Assembly: GCA_913052135.1 (NCBI GenBank)
Contig: CAJXDY010000039.1
Coordinates: 1-22,418, forward strand
Direction: 5' to 3'
Source: UBA8106 sp913052135
Lineage (GTDB): Bacteria > Acidobacteriota > Vicinamibacteria > Vicinamibacterales > UBA823
DNA: 22,418 nucleotides
Shown here: positions 7,296-14,241 of the stretch, piece after piece
How positions within the stretch are numbered: position 1 is the first letter of the stretch
Layout: each line of letters opens with the position of its first letter
Notes under the pieces: generated by a model
Database searches by the model: none
Told to the model about the DNA's origin: nothing
The model's input: only the letters and a program-made list of their open reading frames with translations
Made by a program: the position numbers and the translations under genes

Positions 7296-8177
7296 CTAGG
7301 CGGATTCTTGAATCAATTCTCTGCGAGTAGCGGCATCGATTTCATAGCTCTGGTGCACCAGCGGCTCACCGGTTAACGCTGGGTCGGTCTCATCAAGCGG
7401 TGGCGGCGGTTCCGGGTTACGGTAGACTAGGCCAATTGGAATCCTGTCACCCCACTCAAGGGCCTTATCCATGGCCGCGTGGAAGTTGCTGGTCTCGTGA
7501 TCCTCATCCTCAAGCTTATAGACCCGCTCGCGGAACCACGGATAACTGTTGTCTTTGTTGTAAGTGACGCACGGACTGAACACGTCGATAAGTGCGAAAC
7601 CCGGATGTTGGATCGCGTCCTTGTAGAGTTGCACAAGGTGTTTCGGCTGTCCGCTGAAGCCCCGGGCTATGTAACCGCAGCCCGAAGCGAGCGCGAGCGC
7701 GAGCGGGTTCAACATACCCTCCAGATTGCCAAGCGGCGTCGTCTTGGTCTTCATGCCGGTTTCACTGGTCGGGGAGACCTGTCCGGTCGTCAGACCGTAG
7801 ATCTCGTTATTCATTACGATGTAGGTCACATTGATGTTCCGGCGCATTGCCTGAATGAAATGATTGAGCCCAATGCCATAGCCATCGCCATCCCCACCGG
7901 CAACAACAACGGTCATTGCCCCGTTTGCCAGCTTGCTACCAGTGGCAAAGGGTATCGCTCGCCCGTGGATGCTGTGGACGCCATATGAGCGGATGAAGCC
8001 TACCAGGTTCGATGAGCACCCGATGCCAGAGACGACGAGGAGGTTATGCGGCTGAATTTGCAAATCGGCACACGCTTGAAACAATCCGTTAAGCACGCCA
8101 AAGTCGCCGCAGCCCGCACACCAGTCCGGTGGCACCTCGGGTTTAAAATCTTTTTTTTCAAGTACAGCAATTGCCAT
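7296..8177 (-). CDS. korB: 2-oxoacid:ferredoxin oxidoreductase, beta subunit (TPP-binding)
   Basis: A 293-aa beta subunit of a two-subunit 2-oxoacid:ferredoxin oxidoreductase, which oxidatively decarboxylates a 2-oxoacid with CoA and reduces ferredoxin. The TPP/Mg site is GGDGDGYGIG (about 94-103) with MNNEIYGLTTGQ (122-133). Four cysteines that match the [4Fe-4S] ligands of this class are present: C20 and C23 in WCAGCGDFG, C54 in GIGCSS and C203 in SPCVTYN. The frame is open further upstream to 8315, but that overlaps korA. The ATG at 8177 has GAGGAG upstream and lies 10 bp after the korA stop, so I use it. Codons 7-9 contain an A8 run (8158-8151). The particular oxoacid (2-oxoglutarate, pyruvate or branched-chain) cannot be read from sequence. 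Confidence 0.92.
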   Translation of the reverse strand: MAIAVLEKKDFKPEVPPDWCAGCGDFGVLNGLFQACADLQIQPHNLLVVSGIGCSSNLVGFIRSYGVHSIHGRAIPFATGSKLANGAMTVVVAGGDGDGYGIGLNHFIQAMRRNINVTYIVMNNEIYGLTTGQVSPTSETGMKTKTTPLGNLEGMLNPLALALASGCGYIARGFSGQPKHLVQLYKDAIQHPGFALIDVFSPCVTYNKDNSYPWFRERVYKLEDEDHETSNFHAAMDKALEWGDRIPIGLVYRNPEPPPPLDETDPALTGEPLVHQSYEIDAATRRELIQESA

Positions 8178-8187
8178 TGTTGGCTCC

Positions 8188-10053
8188 TCAGTTTTTGACA
8201 GGAACGCTGGGTTTTTTGACCTTGAGGCCGGACCAGGTGCCGCTCGTGCCAGTCGGATGGTCCGTTCGCCAGCCAGGTTCAGTCGAAATGACATCGACGA
8301 TTTCCTGACCACCAATTATGTCCTTCACGCTCGCGACGATGTGTTTCGGTTCGAACGGCTCACCATCGTACTTACGAATGTGCCCATGCGCGACGATGCC
8401 GCTCTCGGCTCGTAAGTGATAGGCGAACTGGCCACTCTGATTGTTCTCGATAATGATGATTCGCTGACCGCGGTTCAGCGTGGCCGCGAGTTCGTCGATG
8501 TGCAGGGGAATAAGCGTCTTTACATGGAGATGGTTCACCGAGGTCCCCTCCGCATTTAGGCGTTCGGCCGCTTCTTTGATGACGCCCCAAGTCGACCCCC
8601 AGCCGAGTAAGGTGGTCTCGGCGTCGGCCGGTCCTTCCAGAACCGGCGCAGGCAGATGGTCGAGGACCGTTGACATCTTCCGCACACGCTTGTCTACCAT
8701 CTTCTTGCGCCGGATCGGGTCCGTGTAGACGTCACTCAGCAACACCCCGTCCTCGTCGTGCTCGTCACTGGCCGAGACGTGCAGGTGACCTGGGACTCCT
8801 GGAATCGCACGTGGGGAGATTCCAGACGGCGTGTCCTTGTACCGCAGGTAGGGCTCGCCGTCTGGCGGCCCGTCGGCCTTCGTAATGAGTTCGCCCCGAT
8901 CGATCGGGAACTCGACGTCGAGGACTTCCGCCAAGACGGTCTCGCTTCCCTCACTCATGAGCATGTCCGAGAGGATGATGACCGGCAATTGAAAACGGTC
9001 AGCCACGTTAAAGGCCTGCGATGGCGTTACGAAGCAATCGGACATGCTGCTCGGCGCCAGAACGACGCGCGGAAACTCACCTTGGCTCGCGCCGAACGCT
9101 TGGTTAAGATCGGATTGTTCGGTTTTTGTTGGCACGCCGGTCGAGGGTCCTGCGCGCATGACGTTGATGATGACGGCCGGAGTTTCGATGATGCCCGCCA
9201 TCCCGATTGCCTCGCTCATGAGCGCAAACCCGCCACCAGAGGTAGCACACATGCCCCGCACGCCCATGTGGTTGGCACCGATGCACATCATAATCACTGA
9301 GATCTCGTCTTCGACCTGGCGGACGCAGATGCCGAGGCGTTGCGCGTGTGAGGCGAACCACTCCAAGACGTGCGTGGCCGGGCTCATCGGGTAGGCAACG
9401 TAAAACTTGCACCCGGCGAGGGCAGCGCCCATGGCAAGCAGGTGGTTACCCGAGACCTGAACCCACTTTTGGTCAGTTGGAGTGAGACCAGTGTTTAGGG
9501 GTTTGAAGTTCTTTGAGGCGTACTCATAGCCGTTCCTGGCCGCTTCAACGTTTTTCTGAACCACATCGGGTTTCTTGGCGAACGTTGTCTCGAACACTGA
9601 CTCTAGACCTGCGAAATCTAAGCCAAGCAGTTGGGTCAGCGCGCCCACGGCGACCGTGTTCTGCATCACTGGCAGCCGTATCGAATCTGGGGAAAGGTCA
9701 GGTATAGGGAGCGGACACAACTGGACGCCGCTGGGTGGGTCGTAACTCGGGGCGAACTTGGCGCCGTTGTACAAGGCAACGCAGCCAGGTTGCAACTCCT
9801 GCAAGTGGCGATCGAGGCTGTCTTGGTTGAGTGCAATGAGCGCATTGACCTGGTCGCCATGATTCAACGGTTTTTTCGGGGAGAACCGGATGCGCAGCCA
9901 GGAATGCCCACCGCGTATTACCGACTGATAGGCGTTATAGCTGTAGGAGGCAATGCCTTGGCGGGACAATGATAATACTAAGGTGTTTCCCGCAGAAGCT
10001 GTGCCATCGCCAGCCGCACCCCCGATACCTACGACAACTTCATTTTCAGACAT
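8188..10053 (-). CDS. korA: 2-oxoacid:ferredoxin oxidoreductase, fused gamma-alpha subunit
   Basis: A 621-aa alpha subunit. The N-terminal gamma domain (about 1-185, starting VVVGIGGAAGDGTASAG and including YQSVIRGGHSWLRIRFS) is fused to the pyrimidine-binding alpha domain (about 195-621), as in KorA-type enzymes. The substrate/CoA loop that is normally YPITP reads YPMSP here at residues 221-225. Other conserved blocks are GVRGMCATSGGGFALMSEA, AGPSTGVPTKTEQSDL and, near the end, IIIENNQSGQFAYHLR. No ferredoxin-domain subunit or ferredoxin gene is encoded nearby, so a soluble ferredoxin is expected from elsewhere. The ATG at 10053 lies directly downstream of three phased repeats. Sampled GC in korAB is about 58-63%, above the flanking genes, which may reflect different codon bias or transfer. 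Confidence 0.92.
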   Translation of the reverse strand: MSENEVVVGIGGAAGDGTASAGNTLVLSLSRQGIASYSYNAYQSVIRGGHSWLRIRFSPKKPLNHGDQVNALIALNQDSLDRHLQELQPGCVALYNGAKFAPSYDPPSGVQLCPLPIPDLSPDSIRLPVMQNTVAVGALTQLLGLDFAGLESVFETTFAKKPDVVQKNVEAARNGYEYASKNFKPLNTGLTPTDQKWVQVSGNHLLAMGAALAGCKFYVAYPMSPATHVLEWFASHAQRLGICVRQVEDEISVIMMCIGANHMGVRGMCATSGGGFALMSEAIGMAGIIETPAVIINVMRAGPSTGVPTKTEQSDLNQAFGASQGEFPRVVLAPSSMSDCFVTPSQAFNVADRFQLPVIILSDMLMSEGSETVLAEVLDVEFPIDRGELITKADGPPDGEPYLRYKDTPSGISPRAIPGVPGHLHVSASDEHDEDGVLLSDVYTDPIRRKKMVDKRVRKMSTVLDHLPAPVLEGPADAETTLLGWGSTWGVIKEAAERLNAEGTSVNHLHVKTLIPLHIDELAATLNRGQRIIIIENNQSGQFAYHLRAESGIVAHGHIRKYDGEPFEPKHIVASVKDIIGGQEIVDVISTEPGWRTDHPTGTSGTWSGLKVKKPSVPVKN

Positions 10054-10055
10054 GT

Positions 10056-10082
10056 TAATTCCGCTTAATCCCGTCTAATCCC
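10056..10082 (-). promoter_or_regulatory. Three helically phased GGGATTA-type repeats before korA
   Basis: TAATTCC (10056-10062), TAATCCC (10066-10072) and TAATCCC (10076-10082) repeat with an exact ten-base period, so all lie on one face of the helix. They end two bases upstream of the korA ATG, inside the likely 5' untranslated region. They could be an operator, an RNA element or a simple slippage repeat. No regulator is identified. Confidence 0.4.
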
Positions 10083-10147
10083 ATAGGGTATTTTGGTTTA
10101 TCCACCATGTGTCAATAATGTACAATTTTATTCACAATATTGTTGTT

Positions 10148-10188
10148 TTACCAACATGTCTGCTCGATCTCCCCTGAATTACCAACAT
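10148..10188. repeat. Direct repeat TTACCAACAT, 31-bp period
   Basis: Two exact ten-base copies at 10148-10157 and 10179-10188, spaced about three helical turns apart in the divergent control region. This would suit cooperative binding by a regulator but may be chance in AT-rich DNA. Confidence 0.4.
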
Positions 10189-10435
10189 TAATCAGCAATC
10201 AGATATTCTGCAGGGGGGGTCAATTCCTTCTGTGTACGCCCCACTAGGATAACATGAGTGATAATCCAGATGCGAATCCGAAATGAACTCAGTCATTAAT
10301 TTCTTGTTAAACTATTGCTAAATATATTGCTTAAACCGTCTTGCAGACTTATAGATACCGAGTAAGTTCTTACTTCCCACTAGATGGGTACACGGACATC
10401 GCAACAAGCTGATCGGAAAAGTTGGAGAGGACACT

Positions 10436-11776
10436 ATGAAAATGCCCAGAGTAAATAGTAAAAATCGTTCAAGCGTTAACGTTTCCCGCCGCGGTTTCTT
10501 GCAAGGTTCAATGGCAGCCGTTGTGGGTGGCCCAACGACCAATGTCTCCAGCCCCACTGTGCTGCATGGCGCCACCAAGTCGTCAAAGCAGCTCTGGCGT
10601 GAACGAATCCGTCCCACTGGATCCCTCGATGAGATGTACTGGGCACGAGTCCGAAAAGAATTCAATATAGTGGATGACATTTCATACATGAACAACGGTA
10701 CGATGGGACCAATCCCGAATCCTGTCGTAGAAGCGCAAACACGCTATCTAAGGGATCTCGCAGCCGATCCACGTGCTGGCGGAAGCCTCGAACCCGTCCG
10801 TGAGAAATTAGCATCGTTCGTCGGCGCCGATCCCGACGAAATTGTGCTCACACGGAGCACCACCGAAGGCATGAAAATCTTCTGTCGTGGATTGGATCTG
10901 CAGCCAGGCGATGAAATCCTAATGTCGTCCCACGAGCATCCAGGGGGATACGGTTCCTGGAGGGCTCGCGAAGACCGAGACGGTATCATCGTCCGCACGG
11001 TTGACATCCCTGCACCACCGGAAAGCGCTGACCAAGTCATTGACATCTGCGAAGCTGCCATCACCACCAAGACACGTGTCTTAGTTGTGAGCTACCCAAT
11101 CTTTGTAACCGGCCTGTTGATGCCAATCAAAGGTTTGGCCGAAATGGCACATCGACATGGGGTGCTGATCTCCGTGGACGGCGCTCATGCACTGGGCATG
11201 TTGGACCTGCAGCTGCACGATTCTGGAGTGGATCATTTCTCCACAGCGGGACAAAAATGGTTACTAGCCGGAAGCGGTACTGGTCTCGCGTACTTCAAAC
11301 GTGACGTACAAGAGCAAGTATGGGGCGATATGTGGCGACGAACTGACAGGAACGAGGAAGGTGCACGAAAGTATGAAGTGTCTGGCCAGCGTCATATCCC
11401 ATCAGCTCGTGGGATGGGAGACGCAGTCGACTTCCAACTGGCAATTGGCAAACAAAACATTCAAGCCCGCGTACAGACACTAGCCAATCAACTCAAAACC
11501 GGTCTGCACGAAATCCCTGGAGTGGGAATTGGCACATCCGGGTCCGCTGAAATGAGTGGTGGATTGACAACATTCTTCATTGACGGAATCCCAAAAGCAA
11601 ACACTCAAAAAGCTCTAATGGATCGCGAACACATTTACATTCCTGGTAGTTCGTTAAATGATTTCGCGTGCCGAGTCTCAACCCATTTTTACAACACGCC
11701 GGATGAGGTTGACCGGGTGCTGTCGGTTGTTCGCCATATCGCCGAGAATCGCTCAGCGTACTCGACAGCCGTCTAG
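10436..11776 (+). CDS. Tat-exported class-V aminotransferase-like PLP enzyme (isopenicillin-N-epimerase-like)
   Basis: A 446-aa PLP-dependent fold-type I enzyme with a twin-arginine signal: SRRGFLQG at residues 17-24 followed by a short hydrophobic stretch, indicating folded export to the periplasm. The class-V core follows: YMNNGTMGPIPNPVVEA (typical of CefD-like proteins), TRSTTEGMKIF, SSHEHPGGYG, VSVDGAHALG-like ISVDGAHALG with Asp 248, and AGQKWLLAGSGTG with the probable PLP lysine at 274. The reaction could be a desulfurase, epimerase or lyase; this class does not allow a substrate call. The ATG at 10436 has GGAGAGGA just upstream. It converges on the formyltransferase gene with a 16-bp gap, and it is the first gene rightward of the large divergent control region. 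Confidence 0.87.
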   Translation: MKMPRVNSKNRSSVNVSRRGFLQGSMAAVVGGPTTNVSSPTVLHGATKSSKQLWRERIRPTGSLDEMYWARVRKEFNIVDDISYMNNGTMGPIPNPVVEAQTRYLRDLAADPRAGGSLEPVREKLASFVGADPDEIVLTRSTTEGMKIFCRGLDLQPGDEILMSSHEHPGGYGSWRAREDRDGIIVRTVDIPAPPESADQVIDICEAAITTKTRVLVVSYPIFVTGLLMPIKGLAEMAHRHGVLISVDGAHALGMLDLQLHDSGVDHFSTAGQKWLLAGSGTGLAYFKRDVQEQVWGDMWRRTDRNEEGARKYEVSGQRHIPSARGMGDAVDFQLAIGKQNIQARVQTLANQLKTGLHEIPGVGIGTSGSAEMSGGLTTFFIDGIPKANTQKALMDREHIYIPGSSLNDFACRVSTHFYNTPDEVDRVLSVVRHIAENRSAYSTAV

Positions 11777-11792
11777 AAACGAGTGACCACTA

Positions 11793-12719
11793 TTATTCGC
11801 AGGTGGTGCCCTGTTTTACAGACGCCTCTGTAGCCCACTCGTACGCACTAGTGCGCTTGGCACCATCCGGCATGGCCGTTTCAATCCGGACAGCACCACC
11901 ATCACCACATTGAATGGTGGCCCCGTTATCGTCAATTCCCGTAACCATGCCGGGTGCTTCTGAGGCACCACTTACAACGCAAGAGCCGTAGAATTTTACG
12001 GTTTTTCCGTCCAGTGTCGTCCAAGCTCCCGGTTGGCGATCGCTGCCCCGAATCAAGTTGTGAACCGTACGAGAGGGTTGCGTCCAGTCAATACGCGCGA
12101 TGTCCCCTTCCCAAGGGGACTCGTAGGTTGCCTCGGTTTCATCCTGTACAATCCTTGGAGCACTGCCATCAGCCACAAGTCTGACTGCCTCCACCAACGC
12201 GTCAACACCGACAGGGAAAAACTGCTCTCGATAGATACTGTTGACCGTATCGTTCTCACCAATTGGAAACCGTTTCTGCAACAAAATCGGTCCGGTATCA
12301 AGACCTTGATCAACCCAGAAAATGGTCAGGCCTGCTTCGGATTCACCTTGTAAGAGGGCGTAATTGATCGCGCTGCGCCCCCGATGCCGCGGCAGCAAGC
12401 TTGGATGATACTGAATAGTGTCATGCGCCGGGTGCTCCAAGACGCGCGCTGGGATAATCTGCGTAACAAACGCCATCACATTGAGGTCTGGCTTCGTTGC
12501 CACATACTGTGCGTAGACCTCTTCATTCACCACACCCTTCTGTTGCCAGCGTTTCGGTTGCAAAAGTGCAACACCGTCACGCCGTGCAAGGTCCGCTACC
12601 GGGTCTGCCCGCTTGGTTTCAGGCGGGCCATAAACCCCAACAATCTCATGGCCTGTCTCGCGTAAACGCTCATAGACTGCAGCCCCAAACGGCGATTGTC
12701 CAAAAAATCCTATCCGCAT
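11793..12719 (-). CDS. Free-standing 10-formyltetrahydrofolate hydrolase/formyltransferase-type protein
   Basis: A 308-aa protein resembling the N-terminal hydrolase domain of animal 10-formyltetrahydrofolate dehydrogenase (ALDH1L1) more than bacterial Fmt. It starts RIGFFGQSPFGAAVYERL. The folate-site loop YHPSLLPRHRG has catalytic His 105 and GLDTGPILLQK has Asp 141, one position off the human His 106 / Asp 142. A C-terminal Fmt-like beta domain (about 205-300) is present, with IDWTQPSRTVHNLIRGSDRQPGAW. There is no carrier or aldehyde dehydrogenase domain. Likely reactions are hydrolysis of 10-formyl-THF or transfer of its formyl group; initiator tRNA formylation is possible but less likely. 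The ATG at 12719 has AAGGAAG seven bases upstream. It is divergent from the lytic transglycosylase. Confidence 0.88.
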   Translation of the reverse strand: MRIGFFGQSPFGAAVYERLRETGHEIVGVYGPPETKRADPVADLARRDGVALLQPKRWQQKGVVNEEVYAQYVATKPDLNVMAFVTQIIPARVLEHPAHDTIQYHPSLLPRHRGRSAINYALLQGESEAGLTIFWVDQGLDTGPILLQKRFPIGENDTVNSIYREQFFPVGVDALVEAVRLVADGSAPRIVQDETEATYESPWEGDIARIDWTQPSRTVHNLIRGSDRQPGAWTTLDGKTVKFYGSCVVSGASEAPGMVTGIDDNGATIQCGDGGAVRIETAMPDGAKRTSAYEWATEASVKQGTTCE

Positions 12720-12940
12720 AAAGTGTCTTCCTTGATATCAATGAAACCGTAAGCAAACTTTTGACTTCGGAGGGTAGCACAACACCACCAGAGCCACAGT
12801 CTATTCGTCAAACACAGAACAACCTTCACAGTCGACTTAATAAAACGACAAAATAAATTTAAGTTAATTTCACGAGGACTCGTCTTTTGCTACAATGCTC
12901 ACCCATATTGATTAGCAACGCTCCCCCCAAAGTTTCATTC
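12720..12940. other. Divergent intergenic region, AT-rich right half
   Basis: A 221-bp gap between the formyltransferase start (minus) and the preferred start of the transglycosylase (plus). The part from about 12830 to 12870 is strongly AT-rich and probably holds the plus-strand promoter, but I see no clear hexamer pair. A GAGG at 12874-12877 precedes a TTG at 12887 that is in frame with the transglycosylase and could be its real start. Confidence 0.4.
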
Positions 12941-14152
12941 ATGCGGACACGACCCATAAGGCAAGGGACACTTCTGTTCATAATGTCCTCTGTCATAGCA
13001 ATAAATCTCACCGCTGTCAGCGGTCAAGAACTCCAACAAGCCCCCACCAAAACAAAATCACCTCTGGAGTTGGAAGCCATATCACCTTCTTTTTTGGGCA
13101 TGTACCGGAAGGTTATGGAAATCGAGGACGAAATCCGACGCCATGCCGATCGGTATGGACTGCCTTTTGATCTGGCACGTGCTGTCTGCCTCTATGAATC
13201 GGGGGGTAACGCAAACCTTTCCTCTGGTGCTGGTGCGCAGGGTTATTTCCAAGTAATGCCAGCGACGTTCCGTTCCCTGCGAGTCGAAACAAACATCGAA
13301 GCAGGCGTCAAGTATCTGAGTCAAATGGTTAAGCGATTCGACCGAGAAGATTACGCGGTCGCCGCTTATAATGGCGGACCCACTCGAGTAGCGCGACGAC
13401 GGCCAATGTATCTCGAAACGCTGCAGTACGTACTTGGGGTAGGTCACTTTCGGAATGTCCTCAAAACTCACGAATCTTCACTCCGGTATCACGCAAACCA
13501 AGTCCAGGTAACAACGGTTGCTGAAGGTGACGATTGGTGGCAGTTATCGCAGCGGTTGAGTCTGTCAATCCTGCAACTACGCCTGCACAATCCGTTTCTC
13601 GCGAACCGGCAATTGCGAGTCGGCCAACTCATTGCATATCCAACGGAACCACGAACCGACGTAACGGTTCAACGTAATGGACATTTGGAATACGTTACCC
13701 GAATCGGCGACAACTATTTCAATATCGCCGGCACCATGGGTGTGAATCTAGACACGATGCGCAAAGATAACGCGCTGTGGCATCTGGAGAACCTGCCGCC
13801 CGGTCTGCGCCTGACCCTCTCAACCACCTGGAAGGGAACACACGAAGTACATGCAGTGCAGGCCGGCGAAACCCTGCACACGATTGCAGAGAATCTCCAG
13901 TCAGACCCGTGGAGAATCATCTGGGACAATCAGATTTGGAATCAGAAGCTCGAAACCGGTATGACCCTTCGGGTCCGAAAAGCACCCCCCAAACCGACTT
14001 ATCTCGTGCATCGAGTCAGCAGTGGTGAAAACCTTGGTGTCATTGCCCGCAGGTATGACACTACGGTGCGAGCGATTCAAGCTGCGAACACCTTAGGACG
14101 GGGCACGTTGATTAGGATCGGTCAACGTCTTCGCATCCCAACCGTAAAGTAG
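12941..14152 (+). CDS. Lytic transglycosylase with four LysM-like repeats (MltD-like)
   Basis: A periplasmic or envelope murein-cleaving enzyme, 403 aa. A signal peptide (RTRPIRQ, then a hydrophobic core to about residue 28) is followed by an SLT domain at about 50-180. The catalytic Glu is E86 in CLYESGGNANLSSGAGAQG, with GYFQVMPATF and AAYNGGPTRVARR completing the fold. Four LysM-like segments follow at about 190-234, 250-294, 302-346 and 354-400. The last two (HAVQAGETLHTIAENL and HRVSSGENLGVIARRY) are canonical and the first two are diverged. The order SLT then LysM is that of MltD. The frame opens earlier with TTG 12887, which has a better ribosome site, but the signal peptide begins naturally at ATG 12941, so I prefer that. 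Confidence 0.87.
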   Translation: MRTRPIRQGTLLFIMSSVIAINLTAVSGQELQQAPTKTKSPLELEAISPSFLGMYRKVMEIEDEIRRHADRYGLPFDLARAVCLYESGGNANLSSGAGAQGYFQVMPATFRSLRVETNIEAGVKYLSQMVKRFDREDYAVAAYNGGPTRVARRRPMYLETLQYVLGVGHFRNVLKTHESSLRYHANQVQVTTVAEGDDWWQLSQRLSLSILQLRLHNPFLANRQLRVGQLIAYPTEPRTDVTVQRNGHLEYVTRIGDNYFNIAGTMGVNLDTMRKDNALWHLENLPPGLRLTLSTTWKGTHEVHAVQAGETLHTIAENLQSDPWRIIWDNQIWNQKLETGMTLRVRKAPPKPTYLVHRVSSGENLGVIARRYDTTVRAIQAANTLGRGTLIRIGQRLRIPTVK

Positions 14153-14241
14153 TGCCCTGGCTGGTTACAGCTTCCGACCGCAAGGAATAGAGCCTGCTTC
14201 TGCTGGAAGAACTCTCGGGCTGAGGTGATACTTTGCTTTCA

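Larger units (their letters stand above)
10054..10435. other. Divergent intergenic region between korA and a Tat-exported aminotransferase
   Basis: A 382-bp AT-rich gap with no convincing ORF. It must carry the promoters of both flanking genes. On the minus strand a perfect -35 hexamer TTGACA lies at 10115-10110, but the best -10 match at the right spacing (around 10092-10087) is weak. Other elements are three TAATNCC repeats (10056-10082), a ten-base palindrome ACAATATTGT (10134-10143), a ten-base direct repeat TTACCAACAT (10148-10157 and 10179-10188) and a run of seven G near 10212. The right end is AT-rich before the plus-strand gene, whose ribosome site GGAGAGGA lies just upstream of 10436. 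Confidence 0.6.

Noticed and set aside
7479..7988. Plus-strand ORF of 169 codons antisense to korB
   Set aside because: It lies fully inside a conserved gene and has no recognisable motif or ribosome site; it is a GC-rich antisense shadow.
8758..9300. Plus-strand ORF of 180 codons antisense to korA
   Set aside because: Low-complexity His/Arg/Asp-rich translation typical of reverse frames of GC-rich genes; the minus strand is strongly conserved.
11778..11816. Possible terminator with ACCAC/GTGGT arms between convergent genes
   Set aside because: The stem is only five bases with a 12-base loop, partly within the formyltransferase gene, and has no T-run.
14153..14241. Search for a bidirectional terminator between convergent transglycosylase and amidohydrolase genes
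   Set aside because: Only four-base stems were found by eye and no T-tract; nothing supportable.
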